This document shows positions 8,364 through 16,720 of a DNA stretch of 54,128 nt, in pieces. Where the stretch lies: the NCBI GenBank assembly GCA_016296345.1, contig JAEDJL010000005.1:1-54128 (forward strand), in the 5' to 3' direction. Source of the stretch: Bacteroidales bacterium. Its GTDB lineage: Bacteria; Bacteroidota; Bacteroidia; Bacteroidales; P3. The translations under genes were made by a program, and so were the position numbers. The notes under the pieces are model-generated. The model saw nothing but the letters and a program-made list of their open reading frames with translations. It was not told where the DNA came from and did no database searches. Numbering within the stretch: the first letter of the stretch is position 1; the number at the start of each line of letters is the position of its first letter.

Positions 8364-8945
8364 TTATCTGTTTATACCCCATTTTTTCAGTTGATTGTCG
8401 ATGCTTTGAGCCACCTCACTCACCGCAATGGACAAATCATCGTTCAAAATCACCTTGTCAAACTTGCAGCTCTTGCCTATTTCCATTTCGGCTCTTGCAA
8501 TTCTCTGCTCCAAAGTGTCTTTCGTTTCGGTGTTTCTTCCCTCTATTCGGCGGCGAAGCTCTTCTATGCTCGGCGGCATGATAAAAATCGAAAATGCTTG
8601 GTCTTTCAGCATATTTTTGATGTTAATTCCGCCTTTCACATCGACGTCAAACACCACGATTTTGCCACTTGCCCATATTCTGTCCAACTCCGAACGCAAC
8701 GTTCCGTAGTATCGACCCTCATACACTTCTTCCCATTCCAAGAAATCGCCCTTTGCAATTTTTTCTTTCATCTGTTCGGTCGAAAGGAAATGGTAATCCC
8801 TGCCGTCTGTTTCGCCCTCTCTCGGCGGTCTGTTAGTTGCCGAAACAGAGAAAGCAAACAAATCGGGATACTTCTCGAAAATTTGTTTGAGTATGGTGGT
8901 CTTTCCGCTTCCCGAAGGTGCCGAAAAAATAAATACGCCATTCAT
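8364..8945 (-). CDS. gmk: Guanylate kinase
   Basis: The 193-residue enzyme phosphorylates GMP to GDP with ATP. It opens with the P-loop FSAPSGSGKTT (residues 7-17). The GMP-binding region follows (SVSATNRPPREGETDGRDYHFLS), then FLEWEEVYEGRYYGT and the lid region RRRIEGRNTETKDTLEQRIARAEME. Length and motifs are standard. It starts 6 bp after the upstream Glu-rich gene and its stop lies within a few bases of the next start, so it is in the same operon. Confidence 0.97.
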   Translation of the reverse strand: MNGVFIFSAPSGSGKTTILKQIFEKYPDLFAFSVSATNRPPREGETDGRDYHFLSTEQMKEKIAKGDFLEWEEVYEGRYYGTLRSELDRIWASGKIVVFDVDVKGGINIKNMLKDQAFSIFIMPPSIEELRRRIEGRNTETKDTLEQRIARAEMEIGKSCKFDKVILNDDLSIAVSEVAQSIDNQLKKWGINR

Positions 8946-8951
8946 TTCGCT

Positions 8952-9914
8952 CTATTTGGTGAACCTTCTGTGAATTAAATCTTCAAGCGTGGTGAAAGCC
9001 AAAGAGCTTGATGCCCATTTTCTTTTGTGCTTTGTCTCTTCAATGACCTCCTTCGACATTTCCCAAGAAGTGAGAGAATTGAGACGATTGATAAAATCGG
9101 TATATTCTTTCAAATTTCCCGAGAACAAGTCGTTGATAAACATGAACTTTTCGCTCACTCCTATTGCCGTTCTCAAATCTGAACGAGTTTGGTTCTCGAA
9201 TTGTTCGGCAATGGAGGTAGGTTTTTCGGAGAACAAGTCCAATGTGGAAGTCTCTCTCTTGCTTTTCGGCTCTGAGTCTCTCATTATGTTGTTGTGAAGG
9301 TAGCTCAAAACCGACGATTTGCTCTCATGCTTTTCTTCCTCCGGCTTTTGAGGCTCTTGTTCGGGCGGTTGCTCTTCTTGTGCAGGCTCTTTCGGCAAAG
9401 CAACTTCGGCATTTATCTTCGATTCTATCTCGACAGGCTGCAACAACTGCTCGACAACAATTTCTTGTTTCTCCTCTTCAACAGGAGTTTCTTGCTTTTC
9501 AGGCTCTGTTTCTTTGACTTGTCCCTCTGGCTCTTTTTCTTGGATAATTACTTCTTTTTCAGGCTTTTCCAAAACGGCGTTTTGCTCTTGCTCAAACGCC
9601 GTTTTATTTTCGCAAAACGCCGTTTTGTCAGAATAAATCGGCGTTTTATTTTCTTGTTCTCCCACAGGGCTTTTTTCAAGCGGCTGAACAGGCTCTTCAA
9701 GCTGCACAATTTCGGGAGCAGATTGAGGAATTATCTCAACCTTTTCTGCCATCGGTTCAATCTCTGCCGATATTATAAAATCATATAGTCGTCTCATCTT
9801 TCTTCTCAAGGTGTCCAAATCGAGACGAGACACCTCTTCGCTCTCGCATATCACCCTGCCGGCTCTTTCAAACTCTGAAATCAACGCCAGCAATCTTTCT
9901 TGAAAACCATTCAT
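8952..9914 (-). CDS. Bacteroidetes-conserved protein of unknown function carrying an in-frame repeat array
   Basis: I start at ATG 9914 (MNGFQERLLALI); the open frame runs further upstream but there it overlaps lysS and loses coding character. The 320-residue protein has an N-terminal helical segment (1-50), a Glu/Pro/Gln-rich linker (about 60-200) and a conserved C-terminal domain (RSDLRTAIGVSEKFMFINDLFSGN...). That domain I recall from many Bacteroidetes hypothetical proteins. Residues ~89-115 are encoded by one of the 21-bp palindromic arrays and read NKTPIYS/DKTAFCE/NKTAFEQ/EQNAVLE, a seven-residue repeat. The array apparently sits harmlessly in the flexible linker. Function unknown. Confidence 0.78.
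   Translation of the reverse strand: MNGFQERLLALISEFERAGRVICESEEVSRLDLDTLRRKMRRLYDFIISAEIEPMAEKVEIIPQSAPEIVQLEEPVQPLEKSPVGEQENKTPIYSDKTAFCENKTAFEQEQNAVLEKPEKEVIIQEKEPEGQVKETEPEKQETPVEEEKQEIVVEQLLQPVEIESKINAEVALPKEPAQEEQPPEQEPQKPEEEKHESKSSVLSYLHNNIMRDSEPKSKRETSTLDLFSEKPTSIAEQFENQTRSDLRTAIGVSEKFMFINDLFSGNLKEYTDFINRLNSLTSWEMSKEVIEETKHKRKWASSSLAFTTLEDLIHRRFTK
9571..9649. repeat. Palindromic tetrad array A (inside a CDS)
   Basis: Four cores (CGGCG, CGCCG, CGCCG, CGGCG) flanked by A/T runs are centred near 9577, 9598, 9619 and 9641, i.e. about 21 bp apart. It lies in frame within the Glu/Pro-rich linker of the gene upstream of gmk. Confidence 0.9.
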
Positions 9915-10106
9915 ATCTGATAAAATACTCTTTTTTATACCTGTTTGAAATGAGTTTGTAAAATTACAACTTTTTTCTACAACGAACGGATTTTTCAAGA
10001 CAAAATTCTTCTTTCTTCGGTTCTTTTGTTCCAAAACCGCATTTGCAGAGAGGATATTTGTAAATAAATCAGTAAATTTGCAAACTGAAATAATATGGTT
10101 TAGAAT
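9915..10106. promoter_or_regulatory. Divergent promoter region between the gmk operon and lysS
   Basis: The plus-strand -7 box TAAATTTG (10073-10080) should start lysS with a leader of about 20 nt. A weaker minus-strand box TAATTTTA (9959-9966) could serve the gmk string, with a leader of about 40 nt. No other structure stands out. Confidence 0.5.
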
Positions 10107-11828
10107 ATGAACAACGAATTGAGCGAACAAGAAGTTCTCAGAAGGCAGGCAGCAGAACAATTAAGACAGTTGGGCATAGACCCTTATCCTGCGGCTTTAT
10201 ATCCTGTCAATGCAAAGACAAGCGAAATTTTATCGGAATATCCGAAAGACAATACACTCTATCAAGACGTGTCAATCGCCGGAAGAATAATGTCCCGCCG
10301 CATAATGGGAGCCGCTTCCTTTGCAGAATTACAAGACAGCTTCGGAAAAATCCAGCTATACATCAAAAGAGACGAAATATGTCCCCAAGAGGACAAAACA
10401 ATGTACAATACCGTATTCAAAAAACTCCTTGACATCGGAGACATAATAGGAGTTAAAGGATACGTTTTCGTAACCCAGATGGGTGAAATATCAATTCACG
10501 TCAAAGAAATCAAGGTACTTTGCAAGTCAGTCAAGCCTTTGCCGGTTGTAAAAGAAAAAGACGGCAAGGTATATGACGCCTTTACCGACACCGAGCAGCG
10601 TTATCGTCAGCGTTATTTGGATTTGATTGTCAATCCTTCGGTAAAAGACACCTTCGTAAAGAGAACCAAAATCATCAACACGATGAGAGACTTCTTTAAC
10701 GAGCAAGGATACTTGGAAGTAGAAACCCCTGTGTTGCAATCAATCCCCGGAGGTGCTGCCGCAAGACCTTTTATCACTCACCACAACAGCCTCAACATTC
10801 CGCTATATCTCAGAATTGCAAACGAATTGTACCTAAAAAGATTGATAGTCGGAGGATTTGAGGGAGTGTATGAGTTTTCCCGCAATTTCAGAAACGAAGG
10901 CATGGATCGCACTCACAATCCTGAGTTCACATGTATGGAAATCTATGTGGCATATAAGGACTATAATTGGATGATGGGCTTTACCGAAGAGATGATTGAA
11001 CGAGTTGCCCTTGCACTTCACCAAACCACCAAAGTACAACTTGCAGACAAAGAAATAGACTTTCGTCGTCCGTTTGCAAGAGTAACAATGAGAGACTCAA
11101 TTCTTCAATATACCGGCTACGATATTTACACCATGGACGAGAAACAGCTTTTCGACGCCTGCAAAGCAATGAATATCGAAGTAGATGAAACAATGGGTAA
11201 AGGCAAATTGATAGATGAGATTTTCGGAGCAAAGTGTGAGCATCACTACATTCAGCCAACATTCATTTATGACTACCCAAAAGAAATGTCTCCTTTGACA
11301 AAGAAACACCGAAACATCGAAGGATTGACCGAAAGGTTCGAGTTGTTTGTAAATGGCAAGGAGTTGGCAAACGCTTATTCGGAATTGAACGACCCTATCG
11401 ACCAGTTGGAAAGATTTCAAGACCAATTAAAGCTCCAAGAAAGAGGAGACGACGAAGCCATGTACATAGATTACGACTTTGTGAGGGCGTTGGAGTATGG
11501 TATGCCGCCAACTTCGGGAATGGGAATAGGCATCGACCGACTTTGTATGCTCATGACAAACAACGTATCTATTCAAGACGTTTTGTTGTTCCCTCAAATG
11601 AAACCCGAAAAGAAGCCTGTTGTTGCCACAGACGAGCAATTTATCGAATGCGGAGTGCCGCAAGAGTGGATTGCCATGCTGAGAAAAGCGGGCATAAACA
11701 AGATTGAAGACTTGAAAAACGCCAATCCGAACAAACTATTCAACGACCTCAATGGTTTGAGAAAGAAAAACAAACTTGACATTGCTCCTTTGAAAGCCGA
11801 GCAAGTGCAGGAGTGGATAAACAAATAA
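10107..11828 (+). CDS. lysS: Lysyl-tRNA synthetase, class II
   Basis: The 573-residue enzyme charges tRNA-Lys. An N-terminal OB-fold anticodon-binding domain (about 55-160, with VSIAGRIMSRRIMGAASFAELQD) is followed by the class II core. Motif 2 is FRNEGMDRTHNPEFTCMEIY and motif 3 is GMGIGIDRLCMLMTNNVSIQDVLLFP. The ~65 residues after motif 3 (FIECGVPQEWIAMLRKAGINKIEDL...) form the C-terminal extension seen in Bacteroidetes LysS. It is followed at 13 bp by the S41 protease gene, so the two may be co-transcribed. Confidence 0.97.
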   Translation: MNNELSEQEVLRRQAAEQLRQLGIDPYPAALYPVNAKTSEILSEYPKDNTLYQDVSIAGRIMSRRIMGAASFAELQDSFGKIQLYIKRDEICPQEDKTMYNTVFKKLLDIGDIIGVKGYVFVTQMGEISIHVKEIKVLCKSVKPLPVVKEKDGKVYDAFTDTEQRYRQRYLDLIVNPSVKDTFVKRTKIINTMRDFFNEQGYLEVETPVLQSIPGGAAARPFITHHNSLNIPLYLRIANELYLKRLIVGGFEGVYEFSRNFRNEGMDRTHNPEFTCMEIYVAYKDYNWMMGFTEEMIERVALALHQTTKVQLADKEIDFRRPFARVTMRDSILQYTGYDIYTMDEKQLFDACKAMNIEVDETMGKGKLIDEIFGAKCEHHYIQPTFIYDYPKEMSPLTKKHRNIEGLTERFELFVNGKELANAYSELNDPIDQLERFQDQLKLQERGDDEAMYIDYDFVRALEYGMPPTSGMGIGIDRLCMLMTNNVSIQDVLLFPQMKPEKKPVVATDEQFIECGVPQEWIAMLRKAGINKIEDLKNANPNKLFNDLNGLRKKNKLDIAPLKAEQVQEWINK

Positions 11829-11841
11829 GGATTTCGGAAGA

Positions 11842-13422
11842 ATGAACAGCAAAGCACGGACGGTCATATTGGTACTTCTGTCGATTGTATTGGGAGTTAT
11901 GATTGGTCTTTTCGTAATTCCCTCGGGCGGAAGCAACTCTTTTTCGGGCAAGGGCAGCAAAATAGATTATATCTTGTCGCTTATCGACAGCCAATACGTA
12001 GATAAGGTCGATATGGACTCGTTACAAGACGAGGCAATCAGGAGTTTCCTCGCTGACTTGGACCCTCACTCTGTCTATATGACGGCTGAGGAAATCAAAA
12101 AGGAGAATGAACTTTTGCAGGGCAACTTTGACGGTATCGGAATACAGTTCCGAATAATCGAAGATACCATTGTGGTTGTGCAAACAATCAATCCCGGACC
12201 TTCACAACGGGCAGGCATAATGGCAGGAGACCGCATCACCAAAGTAGATGGCAAGAACGTTACCGGCAAAGAGATAACCAACGAAAAGGTTTTCAAGTTG
12301 CTGCGTGGCAAAAGCGGCACAAAGGTGTCTGTTGCGGTCAAACGCCCGGGCATAAGCAAGGAAATCAATTACAATCTCACCCGTGCAGCAATTCCTATCC
12401 ACAGTGTAGATTATTCAGGCATGATTGACGCCAACACAGGCTACATAAAATTGTCCCAATTTACCGCAAAGTCTCATCAAGAGGTACACTCGGCACTTGC
12501 ACGTCTCAAAAAGCAAGGTGCAACTCAGCTTTTGTTTGACCTAAGAGGCAACGGAGGCGGCTATCTCGACCAGGCAATAGACATTGCAGACGAATTTTTG
12601 CCAAAGGACGACCTTATTGTTTTCACAAACGGAAGATACAGAGGACGAAACGACTACTTTGCAACCTCCAAGGGGCTGTTTGAAGACGGCAAGGTGATTG
12701 TTTTGATTGACGAAGTTGCCGCATCGGCTTCCGAAATCGTCTCGGGAGCATTGCAAGACAACGACCGTGCAATGATAATCGGCAGAAGAACCTTCGGCAA
12801 AGGCTTGGTTCAAGAACAAAAGTCGCTTCCCGATGGTTCTGCAATCCGCCTTACGGTTGCCCGATACTACACTCCGAGCGGCAGATGCATCCAAAGACCA
12901 TACATTTCGGGCGACCCCGAGAAGTATTACACCGACTTTATCGAACGATATGCCAATATGGAAAAGCATACCGACACAATATCGCACGCCGACAGCCTCA
13001 AATATAAGACAAAGAAAGGAAGAACAGTCTATGGAGGCGGAGGAATAGAGCCGGATGTGGAACTGCCGTACTATGTCTATAAAAAGAGCGACTATTATTC
13101 CACTTTGTTGCAAAAAGGCTTGATTTACAAGTATTGTTTTGACTATGTGGACAAAAATAGAGAGAGTTTCAAACAATATAAAGACGGACAAGACTTTCTA
13201 AACCGCTATTCGATAGGCGAAAACGTACTTCAAAAGATGCTGAACTTCGCAAGCGAACAAAAAATCGACAAACGCCCTCTCTCTTCTGCCGAAAACAAGG
13301 AGATAAAGCAACTGATGAAAGCCTATATGGCTCAAAACCTCTACGGAGACGAGTACTTTTACCCTTCATTTCTGCTCATAGACGAGGACGTTCAAAAAGC
13401 ACTTCCGTACTTTAAGAAATAA
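11842..13422 (+). CDS. C-terminal processing peptidase (S41, CtpA/Prc family)
   Basis: The 526-residue protein has an N-terminal signal-anchor (TVILVLLSIVLGVMIGLFVI, 7-26), placing it in the periplasm. A PDZ domain (about 95-175, GIGIQFRIIEDTI...VKRPG) and the S41 core (about 190-380) follow. The Ser/Lys dyad is Ser295 in EVAASASEIV and Lys320 in RTFGKGLVQ, with the expected 25-residue spacing and Gln324. Such proteases trim or degrade envelope proteins from a C-terminal signal. A ~130-residue helical C-terminal region follows the core. The stop is only 8 bp before repeat array B. Confidence 0.95.
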   Translation: MNSKARTVILVLLSIVLGVMIGLFVIPSGGSNSFSGKGSKIDYILSLIDSQYVDKVDMDSLQDEAIRSFLADLDPHSVYMTAEEIKKENELLQGNFDGIGIQFRIIEDTIVVVQTINPGPSQRAGIMAGDRITKVDGKNVTGKEITNEKVFKLLRGKSGTKVSVAVKRPGISKEINYNLTRAAIPIHSVDYSGMIDANTGYIKLSQFTAKSHQEVHSALARLKKQGATQLLFDLRGNGGGYLDQAIDIADEFLPKDDLIVFTNGRYRGRNDYFATSKGLFEDGKVIVLIDEVAASASEIVSGALQDNDRAMIIGRRTFGKGLVQEQKSLPDGSAIRLTVARYYTPSGRCIQRPYISGDPEKYYTDFIERYANMEKHTDTISHADSLKYKTKKGRTVYGGGGIEPDVELPYYVYKKSDYYSTLLQKGLIYKYCFDYVDKNRESFKQYKDGQDFLNRYSIGENVLQKMLNFASEQKIDKRPLSSAENKEIKQLMKAYMAQNLYGDEYFYPSFLLIDEDVQKALPYFKK

Positions 13423-13430
13423 CAAGAAAC

Positions 13431-13507
13431 AAAACGCCGTTTCAGTCGGACAAAACGCCGTTTTGGCAGAATAAATCGCCGTTTTATTTTAGCAAAACGG
13501 CGATTTG
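13431..13507. repeat. Palindromic tetrad array B
   Basis: Cores CGCCG, CGCCG, CGCCG and CGGCG are centred near 13437, 13458, 13480 and 13498. The last two form a perfect 10-bp hairpin (TCGCCGTTTT / AAAACGGCGA, 8-nt loop) followed by TTTGTTTTG. It could terminate transcripts from the upstream protease gene, whose stop is 8 bp before the array. Confidence 0.9.
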
Positions 13508-13730
13508 TTTTGTCAAGACAAAGAAGTATGAAAATCAAATAGTTATACAAGGCAACAACTCATGCAAAACTAATATCCGACAGGCAGTGTTGCTCTTGTT
13601 GTTTGGCTGATTAAAAAAATTGTAATACCTTTGCCAATAGTAATACAGTAACAATAAGAAAAGGAAAGCACAAAATGCTGTCCGCAAACAGTGAAACATA
13701 TTCATTAAGAACATATTAAAATAAAATGTC
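13508..13730 (+). promoter_or_regulatory. Leader and promoter of lipoprotein copy 1
   Basis: This holds the best full promoter in the window: TTTG at 13602-13605, a 20-bp spacer, then TACCTTTG at 13626-13633, matching the Bacteroidetes -33/-7 consensus. The transcript would start near 13640 with an unusually long leader of about 90 nt. No ribosome-binding motif is evident before the ATG. Confidence 0.75.
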
Positions 13731-14405
13731 ATGAAAACAAAACTCAAATTATTTACATCTCTTGCTCTTATAACCTTGTGTTGTACTTCTTGTATGCAGA
13801 TGTGTGTTGAAACTTCACGCTCTCAAAAATATGCTGCAAAGCATCAGGAGTTTAAGGCACTGAATGCAGACGACTTGAAGGCATTATTGATTGATGATAC
13901 TTCTTGTTACAAATTTGTTGTCTTTTATTCGCCATGTTGCACCCCTTGTCATGACCACATGAGGCTCATCTATCCCGACATTATGAAGTCTTACGACAGC
14001 ACAACCGTAAAATGGTACTTCATATTGGAGAATACCGGCGGCATAAAGAATGTTCATGACCTTCTCGAGCAGTATAATCTCGATGTTGTGCCATATTATA
14101 TGGCTGATAAGAGAGAAGCGTTTTGCAACAAGAACGAAAACAAGTGGAATAACCTCATCAACTATATTTTTCCCGAGGGAGAAAAAGTCGATGATGCCTT
14201 CGGACTTCCGATAAACCTCATTGTTGACAAGCACGGCAGTCTATTGAAAAGTTATAACCGCTATTCGGGAGAAATGAGAGTACATCCGAGAGGGTTATAC
14301 TATATAAAGGACAAAGATGTTCGAGAGATTGACTTCTCGCAAATGGACACCTTGAATTTTGATTGGAAGCCCTATACCTGTACCGGCAACGACTGCAAGC
14401 TCTAA
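13731..14405 (+). CDS. Thioredoxin-fold lipoprotein, copy 1
   Basis: The 224-residue protein has a lipoprotein signal (LITLCCTSC, lipidated Cys21), so it should sit in the periplasm anchored to a membrane. The core is thioredoxin/TlpA-like: FVVFYSPCCTPCHDHM with the CxxC pair Cys70/Cys73 (Thr-Pro between), and a cis-proline segment GLPINLIVDKHGSLLKSY. It may shuttle disulfides or thiol electrons, though the large middle insert (YNLDVVPYYMADKREAF...) and extra cysteines make a standard role uncertain. It is nearly identical to copy 2 but differs at the signal peptide, CxxC and extreme C-terminus. Confidence 0.8.
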   Translation: MKTKLKLFTSLALITLCCTSCMQMCVETSRSQKYAAKHQEFKALNADDLKALLIDDTSCYKFVVFYSPCCTPCHDHMRLIYPDIMKSYDSTTVKWYFILENTGGIKNVHDLLEQYNLDVVPYYMADKREAFCNKNENKWNNLINYIFPEGEKVDDAFGLPINLIVDKHGSLLKSYNRYSGEMRVHPRGLYYIKDKDVREIDFSQMDTLNFDWKPYTCTGNDCKL

Positions 14406-14423
14406 GCTAAAAGCTATAATACC

Positions 14424-14500
14424 AAAACGCCGTTTCAGTCGGACAAAACGCCGTTTTGGCAGAATAAATCGCCGTTTTATTTTAGCAAAACGGCGATTTG
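14424..14500. repeat. Palindromic tetrad array C
   Basis: This is an exact copy of array B displaced by 993 bp. It begins 18 bp after the stop of lipoprotein copy 1 and ends with the same hairpin and T-rich tail. Confidence 0.9.
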
Positions 14501-14723
14501 TTTTGTCAAGACAAAGAAGTATGAAAATCAAATAGTTATACAAGGCAACAACTCATGCAAAACTAATATCCGACAGGCAGTGTTGCTCTTGTTGTTTGGC
14601 TGATTAAAAAAATTGTAATACCTTTGCCAATAGTAATACAGTAACAATAAGAAAAGGAAAGCACAAAATGCTGTCCGCAAACAGTGAAACATATTCATTA
14701 AGAACATATTAAAATAAAATGTC
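14501..14723 (+). promoter_or_regulatory. Leader and promoter of lipoprotein copy 2
   Basis: Identical to the copy 1 leader. TTTG is at 14595-14598 and TACCTTTG at 14619-14626, with a ~90-nt untranslated leader. Both copies therefore have the same promoter and are likely expressed alike. Confidence 0.72.
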
Positions 14724-15398
14724 ATGAAAACAAAAATCAAATTATTTGCGTCTCTTGCTCTCATAACCTTGTGTTGTTCTTCTTGCATAAGGATATGTAT
14801 TGAAACTTCACGCTCTCAAAAATATGCGGCAAAGCATCAAGAGTTTAAGGCACTGAATGCAGACGACTTGAAGACATTATTGATTGATGATACGTCTTGT
14901 TACAAATTTGTTGTCTTTTATTCGCCATGTTGCGGCCCTTGCCATGACCACATGAGGCTCACCTATCCCGACATTATGAAGTCTTACGACAGCACAACCG
15001 TAAAATGGTACTTCATATTGGAGAATACCGGCGGCATAAAGAATGTTCATGACCTTCTCGAGCAGTATAATCTCGATGTTGTGCCATATTATATGGCTGA
15101 TAAGAGAGAAGCGTTTTGCAACAAGAACGAAAACAAGTGGAATAACCTCATCAACTATATTTTTCCCGAGGGAGAAAAAGTCGATGATGCCTTCGGACTT
15201 CCGATAAACCTCATTGTTGACAAGCACGGCAGTCTATTGAAAAGTTATAACCGCTATTCGGGAGAAATGAGAGTACATCCGAGAGGGTTATACTATATAA
15301 AGGACAAAGATGTTCGAGAGATTGACTTCTCGCAAATGGACACCTTGAATTTTGACTGGGAACCATTTATATGTACCGGCAGCGACTGCAAGCTCTAA
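14724..15398 (+). CDS. Thioredoxin-fold lipoprotein, copy 2
   Basis: This 224-residue paralogue is identical to copy 1 over the central ~120 residues. The N-terminus differs (CCSSCIRICIETS, lipid Cys21 kept), and the active site is CGPC (Cys70/Cys73), the canonical thioredoxin dipeptide, where copy 1 has CTPC. Changing the two residues between the cysteines alters redox potential in this family, so the copies may have distinct redox behaviour; that is inference. The last ten residues also differ (DWEPFICTGSDCKL). It stands on the second duplication unit and is followed by purM. Confidence 0.8.
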   Translation: MKTKIKLFASLALITLCCSSCIRICIETSRSQKYAAKHQEFKALNADDLKTLLIDDTSCYKFVVFYSPCCGPCHDHMRLTYPDIMKSYDSTTVKWYFILENTGGIKNVHDLLEQYNLDVVPYYMADKREAFCNKNENKWNNLINYIFPEGEKVDDAFGLPINLIVDKHGSLLKSYNRYSGEMRVHPRGLYYIKDKDVREIDFSQMDTLNFDWEPFICTGSDCKL

Positions 15399-15474
15399 GC
15401 TAAAAGCTATAATACCAAAAGCCGTTTTTGGAAAGAGGAAACAAAAAACTGAATAAAATAGTATCAAAAGACAG

Positions 15475-16647
15475 ATGAAAGAAGAGAAATATAATTTGAG
15501 AGGAGTCAGTGCCTCAAAAGAAGATGTTCACAATGCAATCAAAAATATCGACAAAGGCTTGTTCCCAAAGGCGTTTTGCAAAATTGTTCCCGACACATTG
15601 AGCGGCAGCGACGAACACTGCATAATCATGCACGCCGACGGAGCAGGAACAAAAAGCTCTCTTGCCTATATGTATTGGAAACAGACGGGCGATTTATCGG
15701 TATGGAAAGGAATAGCAATAGATTCCATTGTGATGAATATTGACGACCTTATTTGCGTCGGGGCAACCGACAACATATTACTAAGTTCCACCATAGGAAG
15801 AAACAAGAATCTTATTCCGGGAGAAGTAATCTCCAAAATCATCAACGGAACTGAGGAATTTTTGGAGCAGATGAGACAGTTGGGAATAGGAATACGCTCC
15901 ACAGGAGGAGAAACTGCCGATGTGGGAGACCTTGTCAGAACGATAATTGTCGATAGTACCGTAACTGCAAGAATGAAACGTTCCGACGTAATCTCCAACG
16001 ACCATATCAAGGCGGGCGATGTGATTGTGGGATTGGCTTCATTTGGCAAGGCAAGCTACGAAAGCGAATACAATGGCGGCATGGGAAGCAACGGATTGAC
16101 CTCTGCAAGACACGATGTGTTCAATCACGAGCTTGCAAAGCTCTATCCCGAAAGCTATGACAACGCCCTGCCCGAAGAAGTGGTCTATTGCGGAGGCTTG
16201 AACCTTACTTCCAAAACAGCAGTCGAGGGAGTAGATGCAGGCAAAATGGTACTCTCGCCTACCAGAACTTACGCTCCGGTGATTGCAGCGGTATTAAAGG
16301 AACACAGAAACAAGATTGACGGTTTGGTTCATTGCAGCGGAGGGGCGCAAACCAAAGTTCTGCACTTTTTGAACGATGGTTTGAGAGCAGTAAAGGACAA
16401 TTTGTTCCCTATTCCGCCGCTTTTCGAGATGATTCAGCAACAATCAAAGACCGATTGGCAAGAGATGTACAAAGTATTCAACATGGGACATCGCATGGAA
16501 GTCTATACAAACGAACAAACCGCACAAGAAGTGATTGCAATCAGCAAGAGCTTCGACATTGACGCCAGAATAATCGGTCATATCGAACAAAGCGACAAAA
16601 CGAGCGTGGTGGTAAAAAGCCCTTACGGCGAGTTCCTTTACCAATAG
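15475..16647 (+). CDS. purM: Phosphoribosylformylglycinamidine cyclo-ligase (AIR synthase)
   Basis: The 390-residue protein is a PurM-type ATP-grasp-like synthase of purine biosynthesis, converting FGAM to AIR. Motifs include HADGAGTKSSLAY (near 53-65), the aspartate-rich segment DSIVMNIDDLICVGA (near 83-97), TGGETADVGDLV and the C-terminal FNMGHRMEVY. The length and sequence match the Bacteroidetes version, which is longer than the ~345-residue E. coli protein. No clear -7 box lies in the 60 bp upstream, so it may rely on the lipoprotein promoters. Confidence 0.92.
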   Translation: MKEEKYNLRGVSASKEDVHNAIKNIDKGLFPKAFCKIVPDTLSGSDEHCIIMHADGAGTKSSLAYMYWKQTGDLSVWKGIAIDSIVMNIDDLICVGATDNILLSSTIGRNKNLIPGEVISKIINGTEEFLEQMRQLGIGIRSTGGETADVGDLVRTIIVDSTVTARMKRSDVISNDHIKAGDVIVGLASFGKASYESEYNGGMGSNGLTSARHDVFNHELAKLYPESYDNALPEEVVYCGGLNLTSKTAVEGVDAGKMVLSPTRTYAPVIAAVLKEHRNKIDGLVHCSGGAQTKVLHFLNDGLRAVKDNLFPIPPLFEMIQQQSKTDWQEMYKVFNMGHRMEVYTNEQTAQEVIAISKSFDIDARIIGHIEQSDKTSVVVKSPYGEFLYQ

Positions 16648-16683
16648 GAAGCTCCCTTACAACACAAAGAGCAAACAACAAAT

Positions 16684-16720
16684 CAAGAGCAAGAGACCTC
16701 ACTTTGAGACCTTGCTCTTG
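16684..16720. terminator. Convergent terminator overlapping the acyltransferase 3' end
   Basis: CAAGAGCAAG (16684-16693) pairs with CTTGCTCTTG (16711-16720). T-rich sequence follows on both strands (TTTCTTTG on plus, ATTTGTTGTTTG on minus). The right arm lies within the last codons of the minus-strand acyltransferase, so the hairpin doubles as coding sequence. Confidence 0.65.

Larger units (their letters stand above)
13431..15416. repeat. Tandem duplication, two units of 993 bp
   Basis: Unit 1 (13431-14423) and unit 2 (14424-15416) each contain a palindromic array, about 220 bp of leader with promoter, a lipoprotein gene and a short 3' tail. Non-coding parts and the middle of the genes are identical. 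Differences cluster in the first ~243 nt of the gene (19 by my count) and its last ~40 nt (8). The unit starts at the array; after unit 2 a single decayed core (AAAAGCCGTTTTT, 15417) remains. Confidence 0.93.

Noticed and set aside
9915..10160. 82-codon extension of the Glu/Pro-rich protein
   Set aside because: It runs through the lysS promoter and start, and its sequence lacks coding character.
14295..14543. Minus-strand frame across array C with KRRF repeats
   Set aside because: Same artefact of the palindromic array, antisense to the lipoprotein gene.
13731..15398. Diversity-generating retroelement as cause of the mosaic lipoprotein differences
   Set aside because: No reverse transcriptase is in the window, and the substitutions are not adenine-biased.
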